This document shows positions 1-8,523 of a DNA stretch of 64,000 nt, piece after piece. Numbering within the stretch: the first letter of the stretch is position 1; every line of letters begins with the position of its first letter. The stretch spans positions 82,524-146,523 of the forward strand of contig NZ_JAJSOK010000011.1 of NCBI RefSeq assembly GCF_021283305.1. Direction: 5' to 3'. Source of the DNA: Pseudonocardia kujensis. Its GTDB lineage: Bacteria; Actinomycetota; Actinomycetes; Mycobacteriales; Pseudonocardiaceae. Position numbers and translations under genes: made by a program. A model generated the notes under the pieces. It saw only the letters and a list, made by a program, of their open reading frames with translations, had not been told where the DNA came from and did no database searches.

Positions 1-1735
1 CCGCATTCGACGATAGGCCGTCTAGGATCAGTAGCCCTGGCATAGGTAGATTGCGATCGATAGCGACGGTATGGTGAGCGGTGGCATGGGCGACATTCAC
101 GAGCGTCTTCAAGCCCTGACTCGACAGCTCGTCAAAGGTCCGGCCAGATACTTCCGGCATAAACGTGGTCGGATTGATTCTGACTGAGAGCTCGTCGCTC
201 AAGTTCGGGATATGCAGTTCGGTTAGATATTGAAGCATCCTCGACTCAAGTGCGCGGACATTTGCGTCAGCCTCAGAATGCTGAAGCCGGTGCGCGTGGA
301 TCTGTCGCTCTCGGTCGGCCCGATCAGCCTCAAGTTGATCACGGCTGCGCATCGTGTTCTCGTAGCGCTGGAGGAGCTCAAGGTACTCATTGAGTCTAAG
401 TATCTCTGACTCTGCTTGCGCCTGAGCGGCCGCCACTTCCTGAAGTCGGTTCGCTCGATCGGACACAAAAGTTCTAGTCAGTTCATCTAAATATGTAGAT
501 ATACGCTCGATCTCACTTCCGAGTTCTTCTGCTCTAGTCTCAAGCTCTATAATCGTTGACGACCGCATGGCGACAATTTCCTGCGTCTCCGCAATCTGGG
601 AAGCGATCCGTGCCTGCTCGTTCAGCATTTGTTCGCGGGAGGTCGTCGGTGACGGCTCTTGGAGACAAAGATAGCAATGACTGGAGTCGACCCGGCCGGC
701 GTCGACGTTGCTTCCGCAGCGTGGACAAACAACGAAATCGAAGTCAACTAGCCACTCGTCCGCTACGATCGCACGAGTTAACCTTGAGGACTGCGTTGCG
801 AGCTGCTTTTCAAGGTCTCGTAAGTCAGAGATCTGACTCCGGTTTCTCGCGAGGCTTTCATTTGTCAAAGCTTGATCGCGTCGAAGCTCAAGCAGTCTCT
901 GCTGTGCATCGGCGGTGCCAGCGATCCGTGAGGACTCTGCCTGAACCTCTCGACGGATGCTCTGAATGTTCTCTGCCGCCTGCACCGCGATTACGAGCTG
1001 TTGCTCAAGGTCTTCCTTGTCGGCGAACGGAGTATTAGCAAGAAAGGACGAAGCCGCATTCACTGATTGTTCGATGGCGGCAAGCTGTAGTTCAATCGAG
1101 CGAAGATCGGCGTTGAGTTTTGCGAGGTCAGGATCGTAGTAGCCATACGCAATTTCGAACACCCAGCGACGCTTAGCGTTTCTCCAGTCATTTTGATGCC
1201 CGAAGATTTGAGTATCCAGTTCATCGCCGGTTATGATGCAGTAGGATAGCCAGTCCGACATGGTAACCGGAGTTAGAGCCCCGGCTGGTTCCGTCCGAGC
1301 ACGTGGAACGCTAACTGCAGGTATGCTGAGCTGGTCAAGGAGGAAAAGACTATACGTTCGGCTTGCCGCTGCGACCGGCAGGCGAAGCGCGACCGGTTCC
1401 CTCTGTTCAGAGACCACCTCGCCCACCTCGACCAGCGCGTCGCGACTGGTTGTGCGCGGGCGATAGATTTGCCACTCGCGATTACCGACAGTGACATTTC
1501 CGCGTATAGCAAGCAGTTCGTCTACCTCAGGGGGCATGCCGCTTGGCATTGTCCCAAGAAGTGCGCGAACTAGGCGAACGAGTGTGGTCTTACCGGTTGT
1601 GATATCTCCCTGAATCACGTTCAGGCCCGGCCGGAACTGAACGGTTCTCCGGCCGCCGACTAGTTCAATGTCTCCGAGCTCGAGGCGATGATTGTTGCTG
1701 GTAGGCGGGCTCTTCGACGAATCGTCTGGGCTCAT
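1..1735 (-). CDS. SMC/Rad50-like ATPase of an ABC-3C/Lamassu defence operon (LmuB-like), cut by window edge
   Basis: I translated this by hand from the ATG at 1735, which overlaps the upstream stop as ATGA; 578 codons are open to the window edge. A P-loop GDITTGKT lies at residues 43-50. A long charged coiled-coil-like region (about 205-500) is interrupted by a zinc-knuckle pair, CPRC at 337-340 and CYLC at 354-357. An ABC signature-like LSSQG lies near 537-541 and a Walker B-like LLILDG near 568-573. This is the build of an SMC/Rad50 ATPase. In ABC-3C/Lamassu systems such an ATPase is thought to sense foreign or replicating DNA and control a nuclease partner. The residue after the Walker B Asp is Gly rather than the usual Glu. 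The C-terminal end lies outside the window. Confidence 0.8.
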   Translation of the reverse strand, partial: MSPDDSSKSPPTSNNHRLELGDIELVGGRRTVQFRPGLNVIQGDITTGKTTLVRLVRALLGTMPSGMPPEVDELLAIRGNVTVGNREWQIYRPRTTSRDALVEVGEVVSEQREPVALRLPVAAASRTYSLFLLDQLSIPAVSVPRARTEPAGALTPVTMSDWLSYCIITGDELDTQIFGHQNDWRNAKRRWVFEIAYGYYDPDLAKLNADLRSIELQLAAIEQSVNAASSFLANTPFADKEDLEQQLVIAVQAAENIQSIRREVQAESSRIAGTADAQQRLLELRRDQALTNESLARNRSQISDLRDLEKQLATQSSRLTRAIVADEWLVDFDFVVCPRCGSNVDAGRVDSSHCYLCLQEPSPTTSREQMLNEQARIASQIAETQEIVAMRSSTIIELETRAEELGSEIERISTYLDELTRTFVSDRANRLQEVAAAQAQAESEILRLNEYLELLQRYENTMRSRDQLEADRADRERQIHAHRLQHSEADANVRALESRMLQYLTELHIPNLSDELSVRINPTTFMPEVSGRTFDELSSQGLKTLVNVAHATAHHTVAIDRNLPMPGLLILDGLSSNA

Positions 1736-2340
1736 TCGATGTCCTCGCGCCAGTTAGTGTCGGACACTTCCGGCAGCTCGTAGAGATAGTTCTTGAGGGT
1801 TGTACCCGACTTGTCGAGGTGTCGTCGCAACAGAGCCAATCGGTTCTGCATCGTATCAAAGCTTGCATCCGCTTTAAGGTCAGCTGCTAGATCGGCGCCT
1901 ATAGGAGTGGTCCGATATCCAAATCCGCTTGCGCTGCCGAGGGGGGTTACCTCGACCAATCCTCGGCCAATCAGGGATCCGAGCACGGCAAAGTACGAGG
2001 GGTCCCACGGCCCATACCTATACCGCATCATCCTGGAGTCCAGTGGCGCATCGTCTGCCAATAGACCCTGCAGGTCCTTATCCGGTACGCCATGGTTCTG
2101 GAGTATTCGTCGCAAGTGTTGAGGATATCGAACCAAGAAGTCGAGCTTGGCCAGCTTCACGCGGCCCTCAATGTGCCGCGCAGTTCCGTTACGTTTGCGG
2201 CTGAACGCATCTATCAGGAGCAGAAGACGGGCTTCAGACTCGCGACTCGCCCGGAATCTTTGCTGTGCTAACGATTGTCGTCTGGCCGTATCATCGGACT
2301 GTCTCTGGCTATACGAGATGCTTTCGGTTGGAGAAGTCAT
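1732..2340 (-). CDS. Small middle component of ABC-3C/Lamassu system (LmuC-like)
   Basis: A 202-residue protein between the nuclease and ATPase genes, joined to both by ATGA overlaps. I chose the ATG at 2340 because it overlaps the upstream stop; in-frame ATGs at 2349 and 2361 are alternatives. Residues around 55-75 look helical, and YRYGPWDPSYF near residue 110 is followed by a stretch (GLVEVTPLG then YRTTPIGADLA) like the winged-helix end of the ABC-3C middle-component family. The family is believed to bridge effector and ATPase. The assignment rests on size, position and this motif, not on a search. Base composition is lower in GC than in the core genes to the right. Confidence 0.68.
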   Translation of the reverse strand: MTSPTESISYSQRQSDDTARRQSLAQQRFRASRESEARLLLLIDAFSRKRNGTARHIEGRVKLAKLDFLVRYPQHLRRILQNHGVPDKDLQGLLADDAPLDSRMMRYRYGPWDPSYFAVLGSLIGRGLVEVTPLGSASGFGYRTTPIGADLAADLKADASFDTMQNRLALLRRHLDKSGTTLKNYLYELPEVSDTNWREDIE

Positions 2341-3551
2341 CCTCGCCATCCAAAGCGGCACTCGTCTGACAGGTGGGCCAGGAACCCGAGGACCAAGCGA
2401 TCGTCCTTGTCAAACAGAGATTTTCGGTCGACATGGGCGAGCTCAGTAGGACGACTTTGTAGCTCTGCGACAATGGCTTCGGCAGGGCGTGATGAGATGC
2501 TCGGATTAGCATGCGATGCTATTGAGAGGCGACGAGCCGTCGACTCGGCTAGGACAAGTAATCGTTTCGCGAGAAGGTCGAGTTCATGCGCCTCGTTGTC
2601 ACCACTAGCGAGAAGTAGTTGCCGCTCTATCTCCATGTCGGCACGCAGGGCCTTCATTGACTCGATTGTTTCCGGAGTTGCGCCTGAGGCTTGAAGTTTT
2701 AGTTCGAGAAGTGACGCGCCCAAGCCTGCAGAGATTCGTGCGATAAGGTCATCCGTCGTTACATGCGCGAGTGGAGGTGTCACTGCGGCGAGCATTTCTC
2801 GGCTCAGGGTGCGACGCTCAATTTCTTCGCATGAGTTGCCGGGTTGGGTGCTAGATGTTCGCTGACCGTCACGAATTGCATGCGCAAGAGGGATGGACAT
2901 ATCCGCGGATTGCGCATAGGTAGCGATGTTAAGTAGTCTTGCGTACAAATTTGATAGCTCAGGCTGCGACATCGCCGGCCAGATCGCGCCGAGCTCGTAT
3001 ATTATCTTCGCGTCAATGTGGGCTCGAGGTGGTTGGTCTGGGTGAATGGTGAGTCGTTTTAGGAAGTCATCCAGGTGGCTTTTTTTGACGCCAAGTTTCG
3101 TCAACTTTTTTCTGGTTTCGAGGCTGGCCTCAGAGCAGCTCCTCACGAATTTGACGGTCTCGGCGTTGCTGGCGATCGGGCCCTCAAGCCATAGCTCGTA
3201 TGTTGATATGTCAGCTAGTCCGGCCTCGCAAATTGTGTTGTACGACCGGACCAGCGAGTCTAATCCACTTGAGCACATGGCGCTTGCGCTCCATGAGCCC
3301 TTATCGCGAGTCTTCAGCTGGAGAAATCTGACACGGTTCGAATAGACTACTGCGATGTCCTCGACGTGTTCACACATCACGTGCTCTGCCGCTTCGGCAT
3401 CAGAGATGCATGAAAGCCACTGTCTTACGGCTTGCTTCGCCTGCCAGAGGTAGCGTTCGAACGTCAGCGCGCCTGTCTGATCGCTCTCGATCTTGACTAG
3501 GGCCTCGAGCGGTCCCGCGGAGCCAAGACTCGAACTCTCGTGCGCTTGCAC
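2337..3551 (-). CDS. Cap4/DUF4297-like nuclease effector of ABC-3C/Lamassu system (LmuA-like)
   Basis: A 404-residue protein starting at GTG 3551, with GGAGG four bases upstream. The N-terminal 30-130 residues fit the DUF4297 (Cap4) restriction-endonuclease-like fold: a GALTFERYLWQAKQAV helix, then acidic residues in CEHVEDIAVV (E61, E64, D65) and the QLK triad (Q78, K80) expected of a PD-(D/E)XK core. The rest is helical with no motif I know and would be the C-terminal dock for the partners. It is the first gene of a three-gene operon (nuclease, middle component, SMC ATPase) in the order typical of Lamassu/ABC-3C loci. The likely role is DNA cleavage during phage or plasmid defence. Restriction by another DUF4297 system is the alternative. 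Confidence 0.75.
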   Translation of the reverse strand: MQAHESSSLGSAGPLEALVKIESDQTGALTFERYLWQAKQAVRQWLSCISDAEAAEHVMCEHVEDIAVVYSNRVRFLQLKTRDKGSWSASAMCSSGLDSLVRSYNTICEAGLADISTYELWLEGPIASNAETVKFVRSCSEASLETRKKLTKLGVKKSHLDDFLKRLTIHPDQPPRAHIDAKIIYELGAIWPAMSQPELSNLYARLLNIATYAQSADMSIPLAHAIRDGQRTSSTQPGNSCEEIERRTLSREMLAAVTPPLAHVTTDDLIARISAGLGASLLELKLQASGATPETIESMKALRADMEIERQLLLASGDNEAHELDLLAKRLLVLAESTARRLSIASHANPSISSRPAEAIVAELQSRPTELAHVDRKSLFDKDDRLVLGFLAHLSDECRFGWRG

Positions 3552-3901
3552 ATAGCCTCCGTGACTCCGGACGTCAACTCGGTGGGTCGAGCCTAGCCGG
3601 TCTCGATCAACTTTGTGAACCGGAGGCGAGTTCCACCTATCGGTGGACTGGATTCAGGAACGCGATCGGCGGATTGACGCGAGGACCTCCGTTTGCTTCA
3701 GCTCGTAGTGTCATTAGCGGACCACGGCTGTTCCTTGGCCCCGCAGTTGGTGGTCGACCCGCCCGACGTGGGCAGGCTGTTAGGACGTGGCGAACGGAGG
3801 AGTGCAACGCCAGGTACGTCAGGCCGAGTCGGCACACGTTGAGGCGTTTGTTGGCACAAGCGAACCGACTTATGCGCTGGATGCCTAATCAGGTCTAGAC
3901 A
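3552..3901. other. Intergenic region holding the defence-operon promoter
   Basis: There is no convincing gene in these 350 bases between the integrase 3' end and the nuclease start. A perfect inverted repeat, TCCACC-TATC-GGTGGA, sits at 3632-3647, about 80 bases upstream of the nuclease start, and could be an operator or a hairpin in the leader. GGAGG precedes the nuclease GTG. Short open frames here look like chance. Confidence 0.4.
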
Positions 3902-5134
3902 TCATCCCAATGCGGCGTCGAGGAAGACGGCGGCGTCGGGGTGGAGTTCGCCGCGGCTGACGTAGGTGTCCTTGAGGAACTTGGCCTGGCCCATCAGGTC
4001 CGCCTTGGCGCGGTCGGTGAGGGTGATCTCGTCGTCGAGGATGGTGGCGTAGGTGCGGCGCCAGGTGTGGGGGGTCATCCAGTCGAGGTCGACCTTCTCG
4101 CGGATCCTGCGGACGCTGCGGCGGACGTTGGCGGGCCAGCGGTAGGTCGGGGCGCCGTCGCGGCCGGCGGAGGCGAAGAGGGGCCAGGTTGGATCGAAGA
4201 GAGGGTCCTGGCGGGCGCGCAGGCGGCTCACCACGAACTCGGGGAGGGGGACGACTCGGAGGGCCATGGCGCTCTTGCCGTCATGGACGACGAGGCCCTT
4301 GCCCTTGATGGGGTAGACGTTCTGGCGGACGGCGACGACGGGGACGCGGCGGGCCTCTCCGGGGCCGACGATGCGGAGGCCGTCGAGGTCAAGGTCCATC
4401 CAGCGGACGGCGCAGATCTCGCCTACGCGAAGTCCGGAGCCGAGGGCGAAGCGGATGAGGTCGGGCATGTCCGCCCGGACTGCGACCTGGTCGGTGTCGG
4501 TGAACTCGAGGAGCCGGCGGCGTTCCTCCACCGTCAGTCCGCGCGGGGGAGTGGTCTTGTGGCCGCGGGGTGTCTCGATGCGTTCGAGTTCGCGGACGGG
4601 GTTGGTCGGGATGACCTGATTGAGGACGGCTTGCTGCATGACGCCGGAGACGATGGCGCGGATCATGCGGCGGGTGTTCGCGGCATGGGCGGGACGCTCC
4701 TCGTACGAGCCGTCCCGGAGCTTCACCATCTTGCGGGCCGATTCGAGGCCGGCGAAGTAGACGTCGAGGCGGGCGACCGTGCACTCGATGAGTCGGAGCT
4801 CGCCGAGCTTCGGCAGCACCTGCTTCTTGAGGCAGTTGGCGTAGGTGTCGGCTGTGGAGTCGGCTCGCCGCTCCTGGATCTTCGCGAACCAAACCTCGGA
4901 GGCTTCGCGGAAGCGGGAGTGCGAGCCGAGCGCCATCGCCTGCGGTCCGCCACTGCGCTCACGAAGGGCGTCCTGGATCGCCTTCTGCGCGGTGGCCTTC
5001 GTGGGCGCCCAGCGGGACAGCTGGCGGGTACGGCCATCGAGGTCTCGGTATCGGCATCGGGCGAGCCAGCGGCTGCCGTCGCGGGTGACCTGGATGTCGC
5101 CGTGCGAGCCCAACGCAAGTGGAGGACGAGCCAT
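3902..5134 (-). CDS. Tyrosine recombinase / site-specific integrase
   Basis: A 410-residue phage-type integrase. The open frame extends upstream to 5263 through the tRNA-Lys gene, but the ATG at 5134 (MARPPLAL) has a strong GGGAGGGG ribosome site and is the credible start. An Arm-type N-terminal DNA-binding part (SHGDIQVTRDGSRW) is followed by a core-binding region and a catalytic domain: Arg in GSGLRVGEICAVRW, the H-x-x-R box in HTWRRTYATI, and a late Tyr in DTYVSRGEL. It lies about 100 bases from the 3' end of tRNA-Lys, with the putative island on its other side. It should catalyse integration and excision of the element carrying the defence genes. GC content is higher than in the cargo genes. 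Confidence 0.9.
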   Translation of the reverse strand: MARPPLALGSHGDIQVTRDGSRWLARCRYRDLDGRTRQLSRWAPTKATAQKAIQDALRERSGGPQAMALGSHSRFREASEVWFAKIQERRADSTADTYANCLKKQVLPKLGELRLIECTVARLDVYFAGLESARKMVKLRDGSYEERPAHAANTRRMIRAIVSGVMQQAVLNQVIPTNPVRELERIETPRGHKTTPPRGLTVEERRRLLEFTDTDQVAVRADMPDLIRFALGSGLRVGEICAVRWMDLDLDGLRIVGPGEARRVPVVAVRQNVYPIKGKGLVVHDGKSAMALRVVPLPEFVVSRLRARQDPLFDPTWPLFASAGRDGAPTYRWPANVRRSVRRIREKVDLDWMTPHTWRRTYATILDDEITLTDRAKADLMGQAKFLKDTYVSRGELHPDAAVFLDAALG

Positions 5135-5233
5135 CGCGTACCCCTCCCGGATGGGGTTTTCGTTGAGTTTCCGTTGAGTGGATCTCCGGGAAAAGTAACA
5201 GGCCAGACCGACATACGGTCTGACCTGCAACGA

Positions 5234-5309
<76 letters not shown>

Positions 5310-5393
5310 ATGTGTTCAGTTGTCCTGCCGGGTCGTGCGTGTCCCTTGCGCGACAGGAGAAACGCTATCAGGTGCGTCTTCCGGGCCGTGCAA

Positions 5394-5410
5394 GGGGGTC
5401 CGAGACCCCC
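5394..5410 (-). terminator. Hairpin just downstream of tRNA-His
   Basis: A perfect seven-base stem (GGGGGTC and GACCCCC) with a three-base loop lies directly 3' of tRNA-His on the reverse strand and probably ends its transcript. There is no long U-tract, as is common in high-GC actinobacteria. Confidence 0.55.
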
Positions 5411-5411
5411 G

Positions 5412-5485
5412 GGTGAGTGACGGGACTTGAACCCGCGACTTCCTGGACCACAACCAGGTGCTCTACCAGCTGAGCTACACCCACC
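5412..5485 (-). tRNA. tRNA-His (anticodon GTG)
   Basis: The reverse strand gives acceptor arms GTGGGTG and CACTCAC, an anticodon stem CCTGG/CCAGG with loop TTGTGGT (anticodon GTG), a T-arm GCGGG-TTCAAGT-CCCGT, and the extra 5' G (G-1) opposite discriminator C that is diagnostic of histidine tRNA. CCA is not encoded. Confidence 0.95.
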
Positions 5486-5547
5486 ATCGAACCTCCGGGC
5501 CGCCCCGGCGTTCTGGAGAGAACTCTACAAGGTCGTGTCGACCGCGT

Positions 5548-6150
5548 TCACCGCGGGGGTGCCAGGGCGGCCGCGGCGGCCCTGGCCTCGTCGGACGTCG
5601 GCCCCGGGGGCTGCACGAACAGGGTCCGCCGGTAGTACTCGAGCTCGCGGATCGACTCCTTGATGTCCGCGAGCGCGCGGTGGGCGAGGCCCTTCTCGGG
5701 CTTGGCGTAGAAGACCCGCGGGAACCAGCGGCGGGCGAGCTCCTTGACGGAGCTGACGTCGATCATGCGGTAGTGCAGGTGGGCGTCGAGCTCGGGCATG
5801 TCCCGGGCGAGGTAGCCGCGGTCGGTGGCGATGGAGTTGCCTGCCAGCGGCGCCGTGCCGGCCTCGGGCACGTGCTCGCGGATGTAGGCGAGCACCGCCT
5901 CCTCGGCCTCCCGCACGGTGGTCCGCGACGCCCGGACCTCCTCGGTCAGGCCGGAGCGCGCGTGCATCTCCCGGACGACCTCGGGCATCCCCGCCAGCGC
6001 GTCGTCGTCGGCGTGGATCACGACGTCGACGCCCTCGCCGAGCACCTTCAGATCCCCGTCCGTGACGAGTACGGCGATCTCGATGAGCGCGTCGCGGCGC
6101 AGGTCGAGGCCGGTCATCTCACAGTCGATCCACACCAACCGGTCGTTCAT
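5548..6150 (-). CDS. orn: Oligoribonuclease
   Basis: A 200-residue DEDD-family 3'-5' exoribonuclease that degrades two- to five-base RNAs, including pGpG from c-di-GMP turnover, to mononucleotides. The N terminus [16 protein letters not shown] carries the Exo I DxE motif (D9, E11). The central part has the conserved second motif around [16 protein letters not shown], and [18 protein letters not shown] is the Exo III region with the catalytic His and Asp. Length and start match the family. It sits beside two tRNA genes and is transcribed away from the HerA-like gene. The final 20 residues (Ala/Pro-rich) are a species-specific tail. Confidence 0.95.
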   Translation of the reverse strand: MNDRLVWIDCEMTGLDLRRDALIEIAVLVTDGDLKVLGEGVDVVIHADDDALAGMPEVVREMHARSGLTEEVRASRTTVREAEEAVLAYIREHVPEAGTAPLAGNSIATDRGYLARDMPELDAHLHYRMIDVSSVKELARRWFPRVFYAKPEKGLAHRALADIKESIRELEYYRRTLFVQPPGPTSDEARAAAAALAPPR

Positions 6151-6196
6151 GGCCCGCAGCGTATGCGCTGGCCCGCCGGTTGTCGTACGGCTGGTC

Positions 6197-6202
6197 TACG
6201 CT
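6197..6202 (+). promoter_or_regulatory. -10 element for leaderless start at 6210
   Basis: TACGCT fits the actinobacterial TANNNT -10 pattern and ends seven bases before GTG 6210, so transcription would begin at or next to the start codon. No ribosome site precedes that GTG. Confidence 0.55.
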
Positions 6203-6209
6203 CCGCGAC

Positions 6210-7745
6210 GTGGGGGAGAACACGCAGAGCGCAGCCCAGGAGATCGCCGCCGGCTACGCCACCGAGGGGGCGGCCCTCGAGCTGGGCTCGGTCGTGGTCG
6301 ACGGACAGGTCGACCCGTCGGCGCGCGTCCGGATCCCGTTCGCCACGCTGAACCGGCACGGGCTGGTCGCGGGCGCGACGGGTACCGGCAAGACCAAGAC
6401 CCTGCAGGGGCTCGCCGAACAGCTCTCCGCCGCCGGAGTCCCGGTCCTGCTCGCGGACGTCAAGGGCGACCTCTCCGGCCTCGCGCGCCCGGGGGAGGAC
6501 GGCGCGAAGATCCGGTCCCGGGCGAAGGACACCGGGGACGAGTGGGTCGCCACCGGCTTCCCGGTGGAGTTCCTCTCCCTGGGCGGGAAGTCCTCCGCGA
6601 TCCCGATCCGTGCCACGCTGACCCAGTTCGGGCCGATCCTGCTGTCGAAGGTCCTCGACCTGAACGACACCCAGGAGTCCACGCTCGGGCTGATCTTCCA
6701 CTGGGCCGACCAGCGGAACCTCCCCCTGCTCGACACCAAGGACCTGCGCGCGGTGATCCAGCACCTCACCAGCGACGAGGGCAAGGCCGACCTCAAGGGG
6801 ATCGGCGGCGTATCGGCCGCCACCGCCGGCGTCATCCTCCGCGCGCTGGTGAACCTCGAGGCCCAGGGCGGCGAGGACTTCTTCGGCGAGCCCGAGTTCG
6901 AGCCGGCCGACCTGCTCCGCCAGGTCGACGGCAAGGGCGTCGTCACCCTCGTCGAGCTCGCCGACCAGGCCGCGAACCCCAAGCTCTTCTCCACGTTCCT
7001 CATGTGGCTGCTCGCCGAGCTCTACGAGGACCTGCCCGAGGCAGGCGACCTCGACAAGCCGAAGCTGGTGTTCTTCTTCGACGAGGCCCACCTGCTGTTC
7101 ACCGACGCCTCGAAGGCCTTCCTCGAGCGCATCGAGCAGACCGTGAAGCTGATCCGGTCGAAGGGCGTCGGCGTGTTCTTCTGCACGCAGCTGCCCACGG
7201 ACGTGCCCAACGCCGTGCTCTCCCAGCTCGGCGCGCGGGTCCAGCACGCGCTGCGCGCCTTCACCCCCGAGGACCAGAAGGCGCTGGCGAAGACGGTCAA
7301 GACCTACCCGACCTCGAAGGTCTACGACCTGGAGGAGGCGTTGACCACGCTCGGGACCGGCGAGGCGGTCGTCACGGTGCTGTCCGAGCGGGGCGCGCCC
7401 ACACCGGTGGCCTGGGCGCGGATGCGGGCGCCCCGGTCGTTGATGGCCGCGATCGGCGGGCCGGCCGTGACCGAGGCGGCCAAGGCCTCGCCGCTCTACG
7501 GCAAGTACGGCGAGACGGTCGACCGCGAGTCGGCGTACGAGAAGCTCACGGCGAAGATCGCCGAGGCCGCCCCGCCGCCCCCGCAGGCCGCTCCCGAGCC
7601 CGAGCGTCGCCGCGAGGAGCGGGAGGAGCCGGGGATGGTCACGCAGATCCTCAACTCGCCGGCCGCCAAGTCGTTCATGCGCTCGATGGCCACGCAGCTC
7701 GGACGCGAGATCACGCGGGGGCTGTTCGGCACTCGTCGCCGCTGA
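6210..7745 (+). CDS. HerA-like P-loop ATPase (DUF853 family)
   Basis: A 511-residue protein of the DUF853/HerA-type helicase family. The frame is open from TTG 6180, but the GTG at 6210 with a leaderless -10 fits the family N terminus (IAAGYATEGAALELG). Walker A is GATGTGKT (residues 55-62), Walker B is LVFFFDEAH, and a HerA/FtsK-like sensor region CTQLPTDVPNAVLSQLGARVQHALRAF follows as two adjoining stretches. The C-terminal 60 residues are Pro/Glu-rich and then basic. Members are cytosolic hexameric ATPases of uncertain substrate, proposed to translocate on DNA. Diverges from orn; the next gene has its own promoter. Confidence 0.85.
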   Translation: MGENTQSAAQEIAAGYATEGAALELGSVVVDGQVDPSARVRIPFATLNRHGLVAGATGTGKTKTLQGLAEQLSAAGVPVLLADVKGDLSGLARPGEDGAKIRSRAKDTGDEWVATGFPVEFLSLGGKSSAIPIRATLTQFGPILLSKVLDLNDTQESTLGLIFHWADQRNLPLLDTKDLRAVIQHLTSDEGKADLKGIGGVSAATAGVILRALVNLEAQGGEDFFGEPEFEPADLLRQVDGKGVVTLVELADQAANPKLFSTFLMWLLAELYEDLPEAGDLDKPKLVFFFDEAHLLFTDASKAFLERIEQTVKLIRSKGVGVFFCTQLPTDVPNAVLSQLGARVQHALRAFTPEDQKALAKTVKTYPTSKVYDLEEALTTLGTGEAVVTVLSERGAPTPVAWARMRAPRSLMAAIGGPAVTEAAKASPLYGKYGETVDRESAYEKLTAKIAEAAPPPPQAAPEPERRREEREEPGMVTQILNSPAAKSFMRSMATQLGREITRGLFGTRRR

Positions 7746-7751
7746 TGTCGA

Positions 7752-7780
7752 TTGACTTTCGATAGATGTCGCTCGATACT
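7752..7780 (+). promoter_or_regulatory. Promoter of the DUF2975-XRE pair
   Basis: TTGACT (7752-7757) and GATACT (7775-7780) are separated by exactly 17 bases, and ATG 7787 lies six bases beyond. TCGAT occurs before, inside and after the spacer, so this is also a plausible operator for the XRE protein encoded downstream. Confidence 0.65.
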
Positions 7781-7786
7781 CGGTAC

Positions 7787-8266
7787 ATGATGACCGAGCA
7801 TCGAGCGGTGGCGCCGCTCCGGGTGTTCCTCGTGGTCCTGTTCGCGGTGCTGGTCGTGTTCCAGACCCTGTCGTTGCCGGGGCAGTGGGCCCACATGGCG
7901 GAGGAGTCGCCCGATCTCGCGTACCTCCGCTGGCCGCTGACCGCGCTGTCGGTGTTCTGGGTGCTGTGCGTCCAGGTCGTGATCGTGGCGACCTGGATGC
8001 TCCTCGGCCGGGTGCGCAAGGACCGGATCTTCAGCCCGGCCTCCCTGGTGTGGGTCGACGCGATCGTGTGGGCTGTCGTGGCGGCGTGGGTGGTGCTCGT
8101 GGGGGTGTTCCTCTGGGTCGGGTTCCGGGCCGACGACCCCGGGATGCCGATGCTGCTGTTCCTCATGGTCGTCGGGGTCGCCGTGGTGGGGCTGCTGGTG
8201 GTGGTGATGCGGGCGCTGTTGCGGCAGGCCACGACGCTGCGCACCGACCTGGAGGCGGTCGTCTGA
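7787..8266 (+). CDS. DUF2975 membrane protein
   Basis: A 159-residue protein with four hydrophobic segments (about residues 11-30, 50-72, 90-112 and 120-143), in the style of DUF2975, a family of unknown function usually paired with a small XRE regulator. The first ATG at 7766 lies inside the promoter; ATG 7787, six bases after the -10 element, is preferred as a near-leaderless start. The stop overlaps the next start as TGATG, so the two are translated together. A role as membrane partner or sensor of the regulator is inferred from pairing only. Confidence 0.8.
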   Translation: MMTEHRAVAPLRVFLVVLFAVLVVFQTLSLPGQWAHMAEESPDLAYLRWPLTALSVFWVLCVQVVIVATWMLLGRVRKDRIFSPASLVWVDAIVWAVVAAWVVLVGVFLWVGFRADDPGMPMLLFLMVVGVAVVGLLVVVMRALLRQATTLRTDLEAVV

Positions 8267-8514
8267 TGCCGATCGTGGTGCGGATCGACGTCGAGCTGGC
8301 CCGGCGCAAGATGAGCGTCGGGGAGTTCGCCGACCGGGTCGGGCTCACGCCCGCCAACGTGGCGGTGCTGAAGAACGGTCGGGCCAAGGCGGTCCGGTTC
8401 AGCACCCTGGACGCGATGTGCCGGGTGCTCGGGTGCCAGCCCGGCGACCTGCTGGAGTGGGTCCCGGCGCAGGAGACCGCGGACGAGGCGGCGGAGGCCG
8501 CCGAGCGGTCCTGA
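8266..8514 (+). CDS. Small XRE/Cro-C1-type regulator (YozG-like)
   Basis: An 82-residue helix-turn-helix protein: MPIVVRIDVELARRKMSVGE leads into FADRVGLTPANVAVLKNG, the recognition helix region, then FSTLDAMCRVLGCQPGDLLEW, the ending typical of YozG-like single-domain Cro/C1 regulators. An acidic Ala/Glu tail follows. Translationally coupled to the DUF2975 gene through a one-base overlap. It probably represses or tunes its own promoter at 7752-7780, where TCGAT is repeated; that target is inferred. Confidence 0.88.
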   Translation: MPIVVRIDVELARRKMSVGEFADRVGLTPANVAVLKNGRAKAVRFSTLDAMCRVLGCQPGDLLEWVPAQETADEAAEAAERS

Positions 8515-8523
8515 GCTGCGGCC

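Noticed and set aside
5394..5485. Reading the tRNA-His 3' hairpin as part of a riboswitch
   Set aside because: It is immediately 3' of a tRNA and fits a simple terminator; no downstream gene on that strand needs a leader there.
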